Shown piece after piece: positions 1 to 20,039 of a DNA stretch of 64,000 nucleotides. This DNA comes from Anisus vortex (taxonomy: Eukaryota > Mollusca > Gastropoda > Planorbidae): NCBI GenBank assembly GCA_949126835.1, contig OX421507.1, forward strand, positions 33,586,082 to 33,650,081, given 5' to 3'. Both the position numbers and the translations under genes were made by a program. How positions within the stretch are numbered: the first letter of the stretch is position 1; every line of letters starts with the position of its first letter. The notes beneath the pieces were generated by a model that did no database searches, had not been told where the DNA came from, and saw only the letters and a list, made by a program, of their open reading frames with translations.

Positions 1-348
1 GTTTTTGTTAGCATAATTTCTTGGTATTTATAGTTTTTGATCTGTGCATAGTTTAACATATTCAATTAATCAGTTGCCAGTAAAACATTTATAATCATGT
101 ATTAATACTTTTTTTTTTTAATTCATAGAAATATCACTTTGAGAGCTTAGAAGTTAGAACTAATAAATGAACAGTTTAGTGTGCATGTTAGCCTTAAAAG
201 CAAGTTATTTTTTTATTATCTGAGTGTTTTGTGTTTTACAGTATGTTTTCATTATTGGCAATAAATCAAAAAGTATTATTTAAAAAAATGGGTCTATCAT
301 CATTATTATGTCATCTGTCTTTTTGTTTTAGACTATGTCTGTTATAGA

Positions 349-425
349 AGTTATACAAGTTATAGTTATAGAAGTTATAGTTATAGAAGTTATAGTTATA
401 GAAGTTATAGTTATAGAAGTTATAC
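349..425. repeat. 15-bp tandem repeat
   Basis: About five copies of a unit close to gttatagttatagaa. It is simple-sequence expansion with no coding potential. Confidence 0.85.
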
Positions 426-433
426 TGATTTTG

Positions 434-618
434 ATTATGTGTAGGGTTGCCATATTTAGCTGGGACCTCAGCAGAACACTCTGAGATGGGGATTTAGAAA
501 TGAAGTAAAATACATATTGAATATAATTACTTATTATTTAGAACACAATTACATGGAAGGTCCAATACGGTGACAGTCCTGATATATATCAGGACAGATG
601 TAAAACCCTAATTATTTG
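434..618. mobile_element. Short hAT-type MITE, degraded
   Basis: The element proper is 442-610 (169 bp). It begins TAGGGTTGCCATAT and ends ACAGATGTAAAACCCTA, which are imperfect inverted ends. It is flanked by attatgtg (434-441) and attatttg (611-618), an 8-bp duplication with one mismatch; 8 bp is the size that hAT transposases make. It has no coding sequence. The terminal inverted repeat is weak, so the family call is inferred from duplication length and end sequence. Confidence 0.55.
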
Positions 619-746
619 CTTTGTTAATATACTGTATATCCTTTCAGGTAGTCCATGTCACGCAGTATGTCACATTAGGTAACCAACATTTTCCAGATGA
701 GTTCTCTGTCTGATGCAACAGTAATCCCCCCCAGCCTTATCCGAAT

Positions 747-920
747 CTACACTGCTGGGCTGCAAGTGATAATTTTAGCATCCTTGTCTCCTTTTCCCAT
801 TTTCGGTTTCCGACTGAAGGCCACTTTTAGTGTGTCTGCTTTCTGGCATCGGAAATGACCTGACCATCTCAATATTCTCCTTTTAATCAGGTCTGTCATT
901 GTTGGTAGGTCACATTGTTG
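747..920 (-). pseudogene. LINE reverse-transcriptase C-terminal fragment
   Basis: On the minus strand a short frame reads DLIKRRILRWSGH followed by a basic stretch. This resembles the IxRRRLRWxGHxxR block downstream of the reverse transcriptase domain in non-LTR retrotransposons (LINEs). The same kind of block (RKWRWIGHTLR) occurs in the better-preserved LINE at 26420-27376. No catalytic motif is left. It runs directly into the 16-bp array at 899-1051, which seems to have grown from its own sequence. Confidence 0.5.
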
Positions 921-1051
921 GTAGGTCACATTGTTGGTAGGTCATATTGTTGCTAGGTCATATTGTTGGTAGGTCACATTGTTGGTAGGTCACATTGTTG
1001 TGTTGGTAGGTCACATTGTTGGTAGGTCACATTGTTGGTAGGTCACACTGT
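899..1051. repeat. 16-bp minisatellite
   Basis: About nine copies of gttggtaggtcacatt with small variants, one of which carries a short insertion (tgttgtgttgg). It abuts a LINE fragment whose reading frame continues into the repeat. Confidence 0.85.
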
Positions 1052-2671
1052 TTGAGGACTTCTTAATTTTTTATGCCTAGAATCTTTCTTTTAGAAACTG
1101 TTGATGAAATTTATTTAATCTGTGCATGATTATTTAGCCGTAGTTACCCTCCATGTTTCACACAAACAATTGGTAGGCTATTTACACAGCTTTTGTACGC
1201 GTTTGATGAAGTTAAAAATAATTTAATAACTAAACTTTTCTATGTGCTTGTTAAAGTAGAATTCCAAATGAAGACCTGATTTACAATTAATAATTTGATG
1301 AATAAAGAATGAATTACACAATATACACTGGTCACTGGTAGATTATAATAAATTCTGTAGACAGGATTCAATACACAATATTTACAACAACAAATCTGTT
1401 TGCCTTATATTAGCTTCAGTGCAGATAATGTGAGAAGAGAAACACCTTAGATACTGGAAGGAAAATGCATAATTACTAGAAATTTTTAGATACCAGGAGA
1501 AAATATAGGCCTAATTTCTACACAAAATTAAATAATCTAAAAGCCATAATTAAATATAAGTAAATAACTAAAAATGCATTATTAATGCAATTAATTATAA
1601 GATATACAAATGCAGACTCAATCTCATTAATTACATATGCTATTTATAAATTTAAAAAATCTATATGCATATACTAATAATACTATACAGTATAATTAAC
1701 TGTCTTTATCTATATTTTATAGATCTATATATCGTATATAAACATAGGGTCATAGGGCTTATATTAGCCTATAAAGGCTTACAAAAAAAGCAGGCTTTTT
1801 TAGATTATTTTTATTTTTTTTATTGATTTTGTTATTTTGGCTTTTAATGAGATCTCTCAGAAAATTAAGAATTTAAAAAATTTGGCTTATCTAAATATTA
1901 TCTAGTTATGCTAGTTAGGACTACATTCTATTATTCTAATTATAAATTAGACTAGTATTCGTATTGACGTTTGTGCTTTTTGCACGTTTTTTTTTTTATC
2001 GAAATGTATTCTTAAGTCTTGCTAAAATCTGGCATAAAAATTGCCTTCTGGGAACCAAAATGGCGACGTTAACACCCCTTACCACCGGTTTGTAATTTAT
2101 TTATTTTTACTATTTTAATTTTCAACACTTTAATAATTTCTTTTTATTTAAAGAATACATTTTCTTAACTCTTGGATACAAAGGTACTCTTTAAAAAAGC
2201 GTAGTTGTTTCTGCATTTCTATTACATTTACAGTAACTGGGACTATTCAATTAAAATTAAATTTATTAGAAGTCAAGTGTTTGTCGGCCATCCTATCTGA
2301 TATATTTGCAATTTGTAAACTGACTCGCACAGTAAATTTAAATGACAATTTCTAAAAAATCATTTAGTTGTTTATTCACAGAAGAATGAATGATTTTTTT
2401 TTGTTTATTTACCTTTTTTTGCGATATATGATATATTGCTATTTAATTTATACCTTGCCTGATTTAGACTAGTGACTAGTGGGTTACTGTAGACTACAGT
2501 GATACAGTGTATTACTGAATTTACTGTAGTAGCTGTAGACTGTAGGCCTAAAACTGTAAAAACTTTTTAGCATCCTACAAAAAATATAAATGGCTAAAAC
2601 CAGACATCTCTAAAAAAAAAGTTAAATCTACAAACTCATTGGCTGCTACTATAGGCCTATATATGATTTAC
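1052..2671. other. AT-rich non-coding DNA upstream of AP2M1
   Basis: No convincing exon or element was found. The stretch is dominated by A/T runs. It may include the promoter and an untranslated first exon of AP2M1 (see 2057-2067). Confidence 0.5.
2057..2067 (+). promoter_or_regulatory. Possible YY1-like core of the AP2M1 promoter
   Basis: The sequence aaaatggcgac resembles the AAnATGGCGnC element that often sits at or just downstream of start sites of housekeeping genes. It lies about 1.4 kb upstream of the AP2M1 start codon in a small, less AT-rich pocket. The start codon at 3453 follows catacag, a possible acceptor, so a non-coding first exon near here is conceivable. This is inference; no transcript is available. 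Confidence 0.25.
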
Positions 2672-2896
2672 TACTAGATCTTCAAGGGGCAAGGTGGCCG
2701 TGCTGCAGCTCGTTCGGCCGGCGTACGGAAGGTCCTTGTTTCGAATCCTGGTACAGGCTAGGATTTTTTCCCAGGTCTAGAGGGTGTCCCTGAGTCTACC
2801 CAGCTCTGATGGGTACCTGGCCTTAGAAAATGGTGAACGCTGCTTCACCTGCCTTATGGATCAATTTGGTCCGATGTGATACTTACTAGATCTTCA
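2672..2896 (+). mobile_element. tRNA-derived SINE, internally deleted, with target duplication
   Basis: A 13-bp direct repeat tactagatcttca flanks the element (2672-2684 and 2884-2896). The head is tRNA-like with a B-box (tttcgaatcctgg). The body shares gtgtccctgagtctaccca with the copies at 14149, 31222, 58275, 58680 and 61470. Compared with the copy at 14149 it lacks the middle part around ggtaaagtaaaggcgg. It lies upstream of AP2M1 in the same orientation. Confidence 0.85.
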
Positions 2897-3431
2897 CCTC
2901 CTGTATATCATAGAAAACATATATTATATAAATCTCTTCCTCTGTTTCTTTTCCCTGTCATAGTCCAAGGGACTATAAATAACAAGTTTTGATTATAATT
3001 TTAATTGTTAGATATAGAATATAGACATAGTTGTCATAGTATAGACTAGCCTTCCGTACTATAAAAGGCCTGTAATATAGATAGTAAAACACTAAATGAC
3101 TGATGTAATTCCTCACTATTTGAGCTTGGCCCTAGGTAACCTCCTTCTATTTATAACAAAATATCAGGGATAAAATTGAACTTAAAAAGAACAAAATGAA
3201 AACCCAAAACTAAATTGCAAAGAATCAACTAAACTAACTACACTCATTCAAATGTAGCTAATAATGTTAAAATGTTTGAACAAAAAGGTTAGAATGCCTA
3301 TTCCTTAAGCCTTGAAAGACTGATTACTATTTTTTATCATTAAAACAGGTAAAAATGGTTTGTGAGTTGAAGCTGTGAAAGGCTTGACTAAAAGAACATT
3401 GAACTTCATTGGATAAATTTCACATATATAA

Positions 3432-11503
<8,072 letters not shown>

Positions 11504-11533
11504 GATTATCAGTAAAGCATATGGTCACACAGG

Positions 11534-11657
11534 TTTGTCATTGTGGATTAACTAATGTTTCCATACTGGCACTTACAATAGTCTCTGGTGAGGGCTTTGT
11601 CATTGTGGATTAACTAATGTTTCCATACTGGCACTTACAATAGTCTCTGGTGAGGGC
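11534..11657. repeat. 62-bp direct duplication in the AP2M1 3' UTR
   Basis: Two tandem copies of a 62-bp segment starting tttgtcattgtggattaact, essentially identical. The first starts 31 bp after the stop codon, so it would lie in the proximal 3' UTR. Confidence 0.9.
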
Positions 11658-13286
11658 TTTGGTTAAGCTTGACTATTTACTTTCTATTTTTTCTTCATGG
11701 TACTCACAGTTAGGAGATTTATTTTAATTTCTTTGCTTCTTACGTGTGTGGGATAGAGACTCAAAAAATTCAAAAGTTTTTGTAAGTGAAACTGTCATAC
11801 TAATGTTTTAAAGATATTTTTTAAAAATCTATACTGAGGCAGACCTCTGTGATATTAGTACCAGCTTCTAGGTAGCATTTGCCTCTTCTAATTCCCTAAT
11901 CTAAGTTATCTTGTAGGGTATCATTGAAACATTACAGCTCGTTGGCCCTTACCTTCTACATAGAGAAATTTTTAATTGTTCTATGTACTTTATGCTATGT
12001 ATCTTTAACGTATTATATACAACTGTACACCATTTTTGTTATGTACCTTTTTTTCCCCTCTCAAAAATTGTATGGAGTCAGAAATGTTTGTGTCCTATCG
12101 TTAAGATAAGCAATTTTTTATGTTTAAACGAACAGGGTTTGAACAGTATTCTGTTGGTCTAGAAAATATGTGTGTAACAGCTGTGTTTGTGTGTTCTGGT
12201 TTTATTTTAATATGTTTCTGTGTTAATTAGTGAACATTGCTGAATGTGAAGATTATATTAGATTTAAACAATGGTGTTTGCTAATTCACTATTATGAGCA
12301 TCGTAAAAAAGTATTGATTTATATTTAAATGAGGATTAGTCTGATAGAGAGTCTGTTAATGAAATGCAGAAAAATTTGACAAAATGGTGTCTTGTACGAG
12401 AACATGTCTGTTTATTTTGTGGATATTTTGTTTCATGTTTTAAATTAATGTCTCAAATGTTCCTGTCTATGTTTAACTGATATCTCTCATCTTACAAACT
12501 GTAGACAGCAATCAATGCATTCTTTATATGACTAGATACGTTTGCATGTTCTATGTTAGACATAGTTGTTGTTTTCTGTTCAAATGGTAGTTATGAGAAG
12601 CATAAAAATGTATGGTCCCTTCACTTGTTTATCATGTCATGCATTCCTTTGTTTTATTACACAAACAAGATTTAACAGAATTAACAGTGATTTTTATTTC
12701 TTGATCAAATAGATTCAGAAGAAAATGTAAAGATTTTTTTTGTGGTTTAGAATTGGCTATTTATAATGGTATCTATTGTGCAATATATGTATATTTGTTC
12801 TCTTGCAGTAGTAAGGTATGTTATAGAATTAATTATATAGAGAGAAATCTACTTCCTTTCCTTGCAGCCAAGACTTTTTGAACCAAAATTTTGTTTGAAT
12901 AATTTTTAATTTTTGTTTGTTTTCTTTAAGGTTATTAGTTCTTGTAAATTGTCTCCCTTGTTCACATCAGTGGTTCTTACCTTTCTTTATTTTTACTTTA
13001 CAAATGACAAATATTCAGTCCTAGAATAATATCAAAAATCATTGGTAGTGTAAAACAGACAATAGAACTGTGATGAAAAGGCATGTCCCTGAATGTTCTT
13101 ACCAAGGCCAAATTTGTGTCTCCACTGCACCATCTATTATAGTAATTATAGGCACTCTAAATGGACTGGTACCGGTACAAATGGGAATTCTAGAGTGACT
13201 GTAAAGAAAAATATCACGCAGGGCTTCTACTGCCTGGCTTCTTCTGCCTCGCTAATTTCCCTTGTTGGCTTACACCCCCAGACCAG

Positions 13287-13583
13287 TCTAGTAGATGCCC
13301 ATCTTCTGTAGACTCGGCTTTTGTTGCCTCTAGTAGATGCCCATCTTCTGTAGACTCGGCTTTTGTTGCCTCTAGTAGATGCCCATCTTCTGTAGACTCG
13401 GCTTTTGTTGCCTCTAGTAGATGCCCATCTTCTGTAGACTCGGCTTTTGTTGCCTCTAGTAGATGCCCATCTTCTGTAGACTCGGCTTTTGTTGCCTCTA
13501 GTAGATGCCCATCTTCTGTAGACTCGGCTTTTGTTGCCTCTAGTAGATGCCCATCTTCTGTAGACTCGGCTTTTGTTGCCTCT
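13287..13583. repeat. 42-bp minisatellite, seven copies
   Basis: Seven nearly perfect copies of a 42-bp unit containing tagtagatgcccatcttctg. Because 42 is divisible by three, both strands show repeat-encoded open frames (unit ATKAESTEDGHLLE on the minus strand). I see no start context, splice signals or flanking coding sequence that would make this a gene. Confidence 0.9.
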
Positions 13584-14131
13584 GAACATGGTGGCATCCT
13601 GAGGGTCAAATCTGGTTTCAGAACGAGGCTTTAAAATGCATGATTTTAAATAGTAATTTTTTTTAAAATAAGAATTTTTTTTTTTTTTGATGGCTAATAC
13701 TTAACAGTTTTTATCTGTAGAATAAAAGACATTCCTGAAAACTTGACATTCTCCCATTGGTAGTAAACAATACACCTGAATGTTGGTTTTAAGAGCCACT
13801 GATCTTCAATGTGCTGTTATTTTATTTGGTCAGATGTGAACTAAACCTGATTTGTTCTGTGTTATACATGCCTTTAGCTATTAAATAATTGTACTCATAA
13901 AAAAAATAAAAAATTTTCTTGTTTTATTTATTAAAATTTAAAATGATTCATGTTTCACTTTAAAGCTCTCTAAAAATGCTGTCTCTATATGACATTTTTT
14001 TTTCAAAAACTAAATTACAATTGTATTCAGAGCTGATTAGTTTATATTTCCATATTATTTATTCAGCACATTAAAGATGATTTTGTTTTATGTTATAAAA
14101 TTATTGTCTACAAAAAAAGCCTACACTCACC

Positions 14132-14435
14132 TAACTGCATACTGTATGGGGCATGGTTGCCGAGCGGAAGCGCATTGGATTGGCGATCCGAAGGTACTGG
14201 GTTCGAATCCTGGTGGAGGATAGGTTTTTTCCCAGGACTTGAGGGTGTCCCTGAGTCTACCCACCTCTGGTAGGTACCTGACCTTAGTTGGGGTAAAGTA
14301 AAGGCGGTTGTGCATTGTGCTGGACACACATCCCCTAGTATGCCGTGGCCACAGAAACTGGTGAACGTTGCTTCAACAGTCCTATGATCAGTTTGAGTTT
14401 GGTCCGAAGGGTACTTTACTAACTGCATACTGTAT
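14132..14435 (+). mobile_element. Full-length tRNA-derived SINE with 17-bp target duplication
   Basis: The SINE is 14149-14418, flanked by a perfect 17-bp duplication ctaactgcatactgtat (14132-14148 and 14419-14435). The tRNA-like head has an A-box (tggttgccgagcgg) and a B-box (gggttcgaatcctgg). The body contains gtgtccctgagtctaccca and ggggtaaagtaaaggcgg, and it ends with the short tail gtactttact. It is the reference copy for the other members here. The body resembles conserved central domains of molluscan SINEs, an impression I cannot verify. Confidence 0.92.
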
Positions 14436-14578
14436 TGAACATAGTGCTATATATAAATAAATATTTTAGACCTACTTAAAAAGTCCAAATCAAGCTTTGC
14501 CCATAATTTGTTAAATAGTGTAATAACATGCATATTTATATTTATCCATACAACTTTATTGAAATAAATGTTTCGGTA

Positions 14579-14658
14579 GAACAATGATCTTGTAATTGGA
14601 ACAATGATCTTGTAATTGGAACAATGATCTTATAATTGGAACAATGATCTTGTAATTG
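14579..14658. repeat. 20-bp minisatellite, four copies
   Basis: Four copies of gaacaatgatcttgtaattg, one with a single change. Confidence 0.88.
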
Positions 14659-14868
14659 GATCATTCTTTAGCCAAGTCATTGAAACACAATGATAGGACA
14701 CTATTTCATAATGAATAAAAATTAATGTATTGGTTTACTGGCAGTTTTCAGGCTGTTTTCTGATCTAAAATTATGGACTTTAATTAAAGGTAATTATAGG
14801 GCGTCCTCCCAATAATCTTCTGTCTTGAAGGAACGTAGGCCTATGAATGTAAAGTCAATTTCATCAGA

Positions 14869-15681
14869 GAGAACTACCTGATATTGAACATCACAAAAAC
14901 GAAAGAAATGATTGTAGACTTCCGGAAGGAGAAACGCAAGCTGACCGATTTGCACATAAACAACCAAATAATAGATCAAGTCTCGCAATATAAATATCTT
15001 GGCGTCACAATTACTGACAAACTGACTTGGTCTGACCACTGCCAAATCCTTTGTAAGAAAATGCACCAACGACTTTTCTGTCTTAATAAACTAAAATATT
15101 TCACATAGAGAAAACCATTATGAATCTATTTTACTCGGCGACTGTTGGTAGCATCATAACCTTTGCAATCACCTGCTGGTATGGTAATACCACCACATTG
15201 AATAAACATCGGATAGACCGCCTAATAAACAAATCCTCTCGTACTACACAGACAGAATTACCATCTCTTGCGGATATTTTCAGTTCAAGGTGCCTGTCTA
15301 TGATTGATAAAATCCTTCAAGATCATGCACACCCGCTTCATGATAGTTACATAATATCTAGTCGAAGTGATCGGCTTCTTTCTATAAGAGCAAGAACAGA
15401 GAGATTTAAGAACTCTTTTGTTCCACTGTCAGTGAGACTCTTTCAAAAGAATCATCTTTCAGCCAGGAAATACAATGGCTCAATAGCTGACTCCCAAATA
15501 ATAGGCCTACTTTTTTCTTGTATGATAAATGGTATGATAGTGGGCGTGAATGTCTATTGTGTTTGAGTACAAATGGTTCTTTAATATTGTTTTAGGTATG
15601 CTGAAAGACGGAATTTATGTAATCAAGTCAATTTTCCATTCATTTGGATCAATAAAGGAATCTTATCTTATCTTATCTTAG
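14869..15681 (+). pseudogene. 5'-truncated LINE (CR1/L2-like), broken reverse transcriptase C-terminus
   Basis: The frame from 14869 reads NITKTKEMIVDFRKEK then YKYLGVTITDKLTW and stops at TAG (15106-15108). The sequence continues in another frame from 15120 with CWYGNTTTLNKHRIDRL, PSLADIFSSRCL and a C-terminus ending near VPLSVRLFQKN. This is the region after the catalytic FADD of CR1/L2/Rex-type reverse transcriptases. A frameshift and stop make it non-functional. The 3' end is aataaaggaat followed by a (cttat)n tail at 15659-15681. The last 240 bp match the copy at 59190-59425 at very high identity, so the family moved recently. Confidence 0.85.
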
Positions 15682-15689
15682 TTATGGTC

Positions 15690-16791
15690 CTTAATGGTAG
15701 GCATATATGTGTCCGGCGATTTTGCAAACCAAAATTGACCCAAACTGGAGTCATTAGACAAACTTCTTGCAAGACACAAGCTTCACCTGTTGTGCACTTA
15801 TTTAAGTTTTGTTAATTATGCTTTTAAAGAAAAAATCAAATTAAAGTTTACTTTTTAGTTTTTTTTTAAGCTTATAAAAACACACACAAATCTTTGTGGG
15901 ACTTTTATGCAACATATTTACTGAGGGAGTAGAAAAAGGTAGGGGCGGTGCCTATATTAATATTAGTAGCGGGTAATAGTTCAGAACAAGGCGAGATCAA
16001 GCGGACAAAGGTCTAGGAACTATCAGGTATATCTTCATAACAAAGGCATCAGTATTTGCATGATTGAGTCGACCAACATAATATTATCAGAACCATCTAT
16101 TTAGTTAAAAATGACTCAACTCAATGATTTTTTAAAAAGTATATTACCTTTCTTGAACTATTGAATGGGAAATCGCGAATTGGATTTTGACAAAGGTACC
16201 ATATCATGTATATTATGTTATAGAAAACTTTACTAAACAATCTTTTTATTATAATTTCACTAAATAAGCTTAGGCCTACTTTAAAAACTTTAATTTATAG
16301 TTAAATTTAAAATAAAGGGAAGTAAACACATTTGATTAGGCCTATTTATATAAATATATTTATTGTTCGTAAAAATTACAGAAATATTTATCTTTTTTTT
16401 TATTCTATAAAAAATATTAAAGGGAAAAACTTAATTATAGTTTAATTGCATTCACAAAAAGTTATTTAAATCGAGACTATATGCTTAAGTCTTAAACTTA
16501 AAGCTTGGCTAATAAAATTCAGTTTTTTAAAACAAATAGTCTTTCAAAATAATTGCAGAGATTATACAATTCACATTAATAGCCTAACTTCAGACCTAGA
16601 TCTATATGATTGTTATACTCTGATATGATATAAAACAAATAAATGAGAATGATGAAATAAAATAATAATCAAGTCCACTTGCAGACTGTGAAGAATATTC
16701 CTTCTACAGAAATTTCAACCGGAAGTCCACAGCCATGGGTTAATATTTTGAAATGGCATTCTTGTACTTGTAGTAGTTCATGTGTTGATAT
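15690..16791. other. Non-coding stretch; right part may be the 3' UTR of the CARD gene
   Basis: AT-rich sequence with no exon seen. On the minus strand, AATAAA-type hexamers occur at about 16356 and 16394, a plausible 3' end for the minus-strand CARD exon that stops at 16792. Confidence 0.4.
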
Positions 16792-16953
16792 TTATTTATG
16801 ATCCCAGTGATTTTGTTGTGGTTTCAAGATGTCTGCTGCACCATAAAGCTCCAACTTTAAAATAGTCTGGTAAAGTTCTTCAAAGGCTTGAGGACCTCTA
16901 AGTTGAATTTGATCCAACAGGGCTTCAGCTCTTGATATAGAAGTATTAGGGGC
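16792..16953 (-). CDS. Last coding exon of a CARD-domain protein
   Basis: The minus strand has a good acceptor (ctttcttttag before 16953) and then 53 codons to TAA (16792-16794). The peptide includes SRAEALLDQIQLRGPQAFEE and then LYQTILKLELYGAADIL. This matches the second half of a caspase recruitment domain: a helix ending in an R-G-P-Q-A-F turn, followed by the last amphipathic helices. CARDs mediate homotypic assembly of caspase, RIP and adaptor complexes in apoptosis and innate immunity. The exon begins in phase 0. The upstream exons should lie to the right on the minus strand, but none was found up to 26 kb, partly because about 8 kb of transposon-like DNA sits there. Which CARD protein this is (caspase, adaptor or other) cannot be told. 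It may be a remnant, though no damage is visible. Confidence 0.7.
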   Translation of the reverse strand, partial: APNTSISRAEALLDQIQLRGPQAFEELYQTILKLELYGAADILKPQQNHWDHK

Positions 16954-17172
16954 CTAAAAGAAAGCCAATATATAAAATTATTATATAGACTTAAGCTTAG
17001 GCCTATGTATAATATATTTTATAATATGCCCTACTAATTCTATAGATCTACAACTTATGTATGGTTATTTATGAGAGGCTGACGCAATATAATGTGAGAT
17101 ATATATTGAGGTCTATGCAGAATGATTTCCTGGTCACGTGATGCTGATTAAATACACTTGTAAACATTAACA

Positions 17173-17275
17173 ATGGCTTACTGTGCTGCTTTTGGGTGCG
17201 CAAATTCTACATCTAAATTATCATGTAAATAATCTACAATGTTTTCATCGATTTCCTTTGAAAGATCAACAAATA
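17173..17275 (+). pseudogene. THAP-domain N-terminus, frameshifted
   Basis: From ATG at 17173 the frame reads MAYCAAFGCANSTSKLSCK and then a stop. The adjoining frame supplies CFHRFPLKDQQ, the FHRFP block that follows in THAP domains. THAP is a C2CH zinc-binding DNA-recognition domain starting at the first residues of P-element transposases and of host THAP proteins. The first two cysteines are present; the distal Cys and His were not found. The frame break between the two halves makes it non-functional. Confidence 0.6.
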
Positions 17276-17279
17276 GGTC

Positions 17280-17700
17280 CCTGTCCTGTGTATGTCTATA
17301 CACTTAAACATGCCGGCATTGGCCCCATTCGGAATCAATTAGAGTTTTCCCCCCTTGCCGTATTCCGTACCTATTAGGTTGCCAGCAGTTGCCCGCATGG
17401 CGCCCCAATGAAAAGCGATATCGCTATGCTAGGAGGCCTTACTAGGCCAAAATGGCCGCCATTTTGGCGTCGATACCCGCGCTGATACCTGGGTCGATTA
17501 TGGGCCAATGCGGGCATTAGACATGCGGGCGCGATTAGGGTTTGCCGGCATTGGGGCCTAATGGATATCCCCCTCCCTTTTCCGGCTTTTCATTTCGTTT
17601 CCATATCGGGCCAATGACGGTAGTTTATTACCAGCGCAATGCGGTTTTTGCCTTCATTGACCCGTATATTTAGTCCTTATCAAACCAACATTGGGTGGAT
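17280..17700. other. G+C-rich block with cattggcc-like subterminal motifs
   Basis: This block differs sharply from its AT-rich surroundings. It contains several variants of gcattggggcc and ccaatgcgggcatta, an aatgcggttt block shared with 25118, and the short palindrome aaaatggccgccatttt. No convincing gene is present. Confidence 0.4.
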
Positions 17701-20039
17701 TCGGATTTTACCTTTATTTACCCACTTTTTCGTAATTATAATACAATATACAACAACAATTATTATACAAACACATATAGTAAAAACAAGTAAAACAAAA
17801 CAAAGAAAGTGATTTCGTTTATATTTTATTATATTTGTATTCAAAATATTTTTTTGCAACATACAATAAAAAGTATATATTCAATCAATAAAGCAAAACG
17901 GTGACAGTAAATAAAGTGCAAAAACATGGAAATGGTAGAGTATTGAAGTTAATAACATTTTTTTTTACATAACTACATCAAACAATTTTGGTAAAGTTAG
18001 TGTAATAGTACAAAATAGTTGGACATAATATATAGATATGCCTAAACAATAAATATGATATAATATAGATAAAATATTTTATTTTTACTTGATATACAAC
18101 TTAATGTATTAATTTAACAATAGCCATGCAGCAGAGTAATGGAAAAAAAATAATTTATGGGAAAATATATATAGGCCTACATCATTACTACAAGCCTACA
18201 TAGAAATATATATTGATAAAATATAAGCACTATGTAAACAGACATTATAAGTAAACATTGTGCAATCAAAATAAAAAACAAAATATGTAGGCCTTTGCAA
18301 GCCAAGTAGGTTAAGCTATTTTAAAATATAGGTATACATTCAAAATACCAGTTTTTACAAATTTTGTGGAGAAAAAAATGTTATTGTCTAACAATAAAAT
18401 AGCATTAGTGCAAAATGGAAGATTAATGGGACAATATCATTTAACCCTGAATAATGGGCAGACCGATAATGTATTCCAATAATTAATCAATTTAACACTC
18501 TTGCTAGGCCTACAACAGTGAAGATAAATTTTACACAATAGGCCTACAACTAAAATTGCTTTATTTGTTTAAAAAAAGGACTCAAAATATCTTTAACACA
18601 AAAACATGTAATATATTGAGGAAAAAAAACATTAACATGCACAGCAATGGATTCAAATGGAACACAAGATATTTTAGGGCTGTAATTATTTTAGTATGCT
18701 AACTCAAGTCTTTTTCACAAAACATTAAATAATGCAATAAAGTATCATCTTTATTATACTTCTCCTATAGGCATATCATAATAATAATAAATAACATTTT
18801 GAACCAATTGTGATATTGTAAAAAGCACAGTAATGGAAATTGAACATAAGATATTTCTTTAAAAAAAATATACAGTTGAATACATTTGAATATTATAGAC
18901 AATCAGACACACATACGGTTAACCAAAAAAGAGGGTCTACATTCATTAAAATATTATGTAATGATTACCGTTAAAAGTACTACAATTATTAAACAAAATT
19001 AATAACACTTTTGACACAACTTGTGATATGGTTAAAAAGCACAGTAATAGGCCTACAGTAATGGGTACAGAACATAAGACATTTATTAAAAAAAATATAT
19101 ACATGATTATAAATTGCTTGAAGTTAACCAATATGAAAAAGTAAGCTCTACACAGAATTATAAGTTGTATGTTTACCAAAAAAAACCAACACATTCATTA
19201 TAATGTTATATATTATTATATAATTAAAATTCATTATATTATAACCAGATCAGTTACGGTAAGTCTTTTCAGAAAAATGTATAGTACATATATATCACTT
19301 TAAATTATACAGATAACTTTTAATTTTTCAAAGTGAAAATATTTTAACAAAAATAACACCCACCACTAAATGCCACAATTGACAATGAGTACTGGTACTT
19401 AGTTTAACCAAAAGATTTATTATTTTCAAAAGCAACTTTCATAATTAATAAATATGAGCCATTTAGAATACTGGGTACATTTTTTTGCATACAAAGAATA
19501 AATCCATGAATATTCAACCACACACTGCTTCCACAGGAAAAATTAAACTGATCTGCTCATACTATGGGCTATAAATAAGTCAAGGCAAGCACACATGTGA
19601 AAGTTTTCTAAGTATATCATGGTCCATTCATCAGCCATTATGTAATCCTACAGAAATCTTTAATTAGCACTGTCTGGTGGATAACACATCTTAATATCCT
19701 AGTAGAGAACGTTTGTATATACTGCCAAATGCACACAGGTTCTTCTATTAAATCCAGCCATAGAATTGTCCTTGCTCAAATGAATTGTGAATAAAGTACA
19801 CTATGGTTGTGGAAGGACCTGTCTTGTCAGGCAACTTAGCAAATGCATTATTTGCGAATTGTTTAAGTCAAAATCAACTGGATGTGGTCTTGGTTATAGT
19901 GTTTGTACAATAGTCCATATTTCATAAAATCTCCAGATACATAAAAATGTCAGATGCTGATCTATTGGGTCCTCTTGGGCTTTTTGTAACTGTTGTTTGG
20001 TTAATTGATGAGTACTGCTTTCCCTAAATGTTCACACCT
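17700..20039. other. Long AT-rich non-coding interval
   Basis: No exon, known repeat or element was recognised, apart from scattered TAGGCCTA octamers. It could be the 3' exon of the minus-strand transcript proposed at 20040-23650. Confidence 0.4.

Larger units (their letters stand above)
11504..13745 (+). other. Probable AP2M1 3' UTR and downstream flank
   Basis: No further exon was found. The first good polyadenylation hexamer after the tandem arrays is AATAAA at 13721-13726; another A-rich candidate lies near 13900. The long T-rich sequence is typical of a long 3' UTR, but the actual end cannot be read from the sequence. Confidence 0.4.

Noticed and set aside
13214..13609. Repeat protein of 14-residue units (ATKAESTEDGHLLE)
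   Set aside because: Two overlapping frames on the same strand are equally open, the unit is a perfect 42-bp tandem repeat, and no splice or start context supports translation.
14149..14215. tRNA gene
   Set aside because: The head folds only roughly like a tRNA, is followed by a SINE body, and has a 17-bp target duplication; the same applies to the copies at 58275 and 26218.
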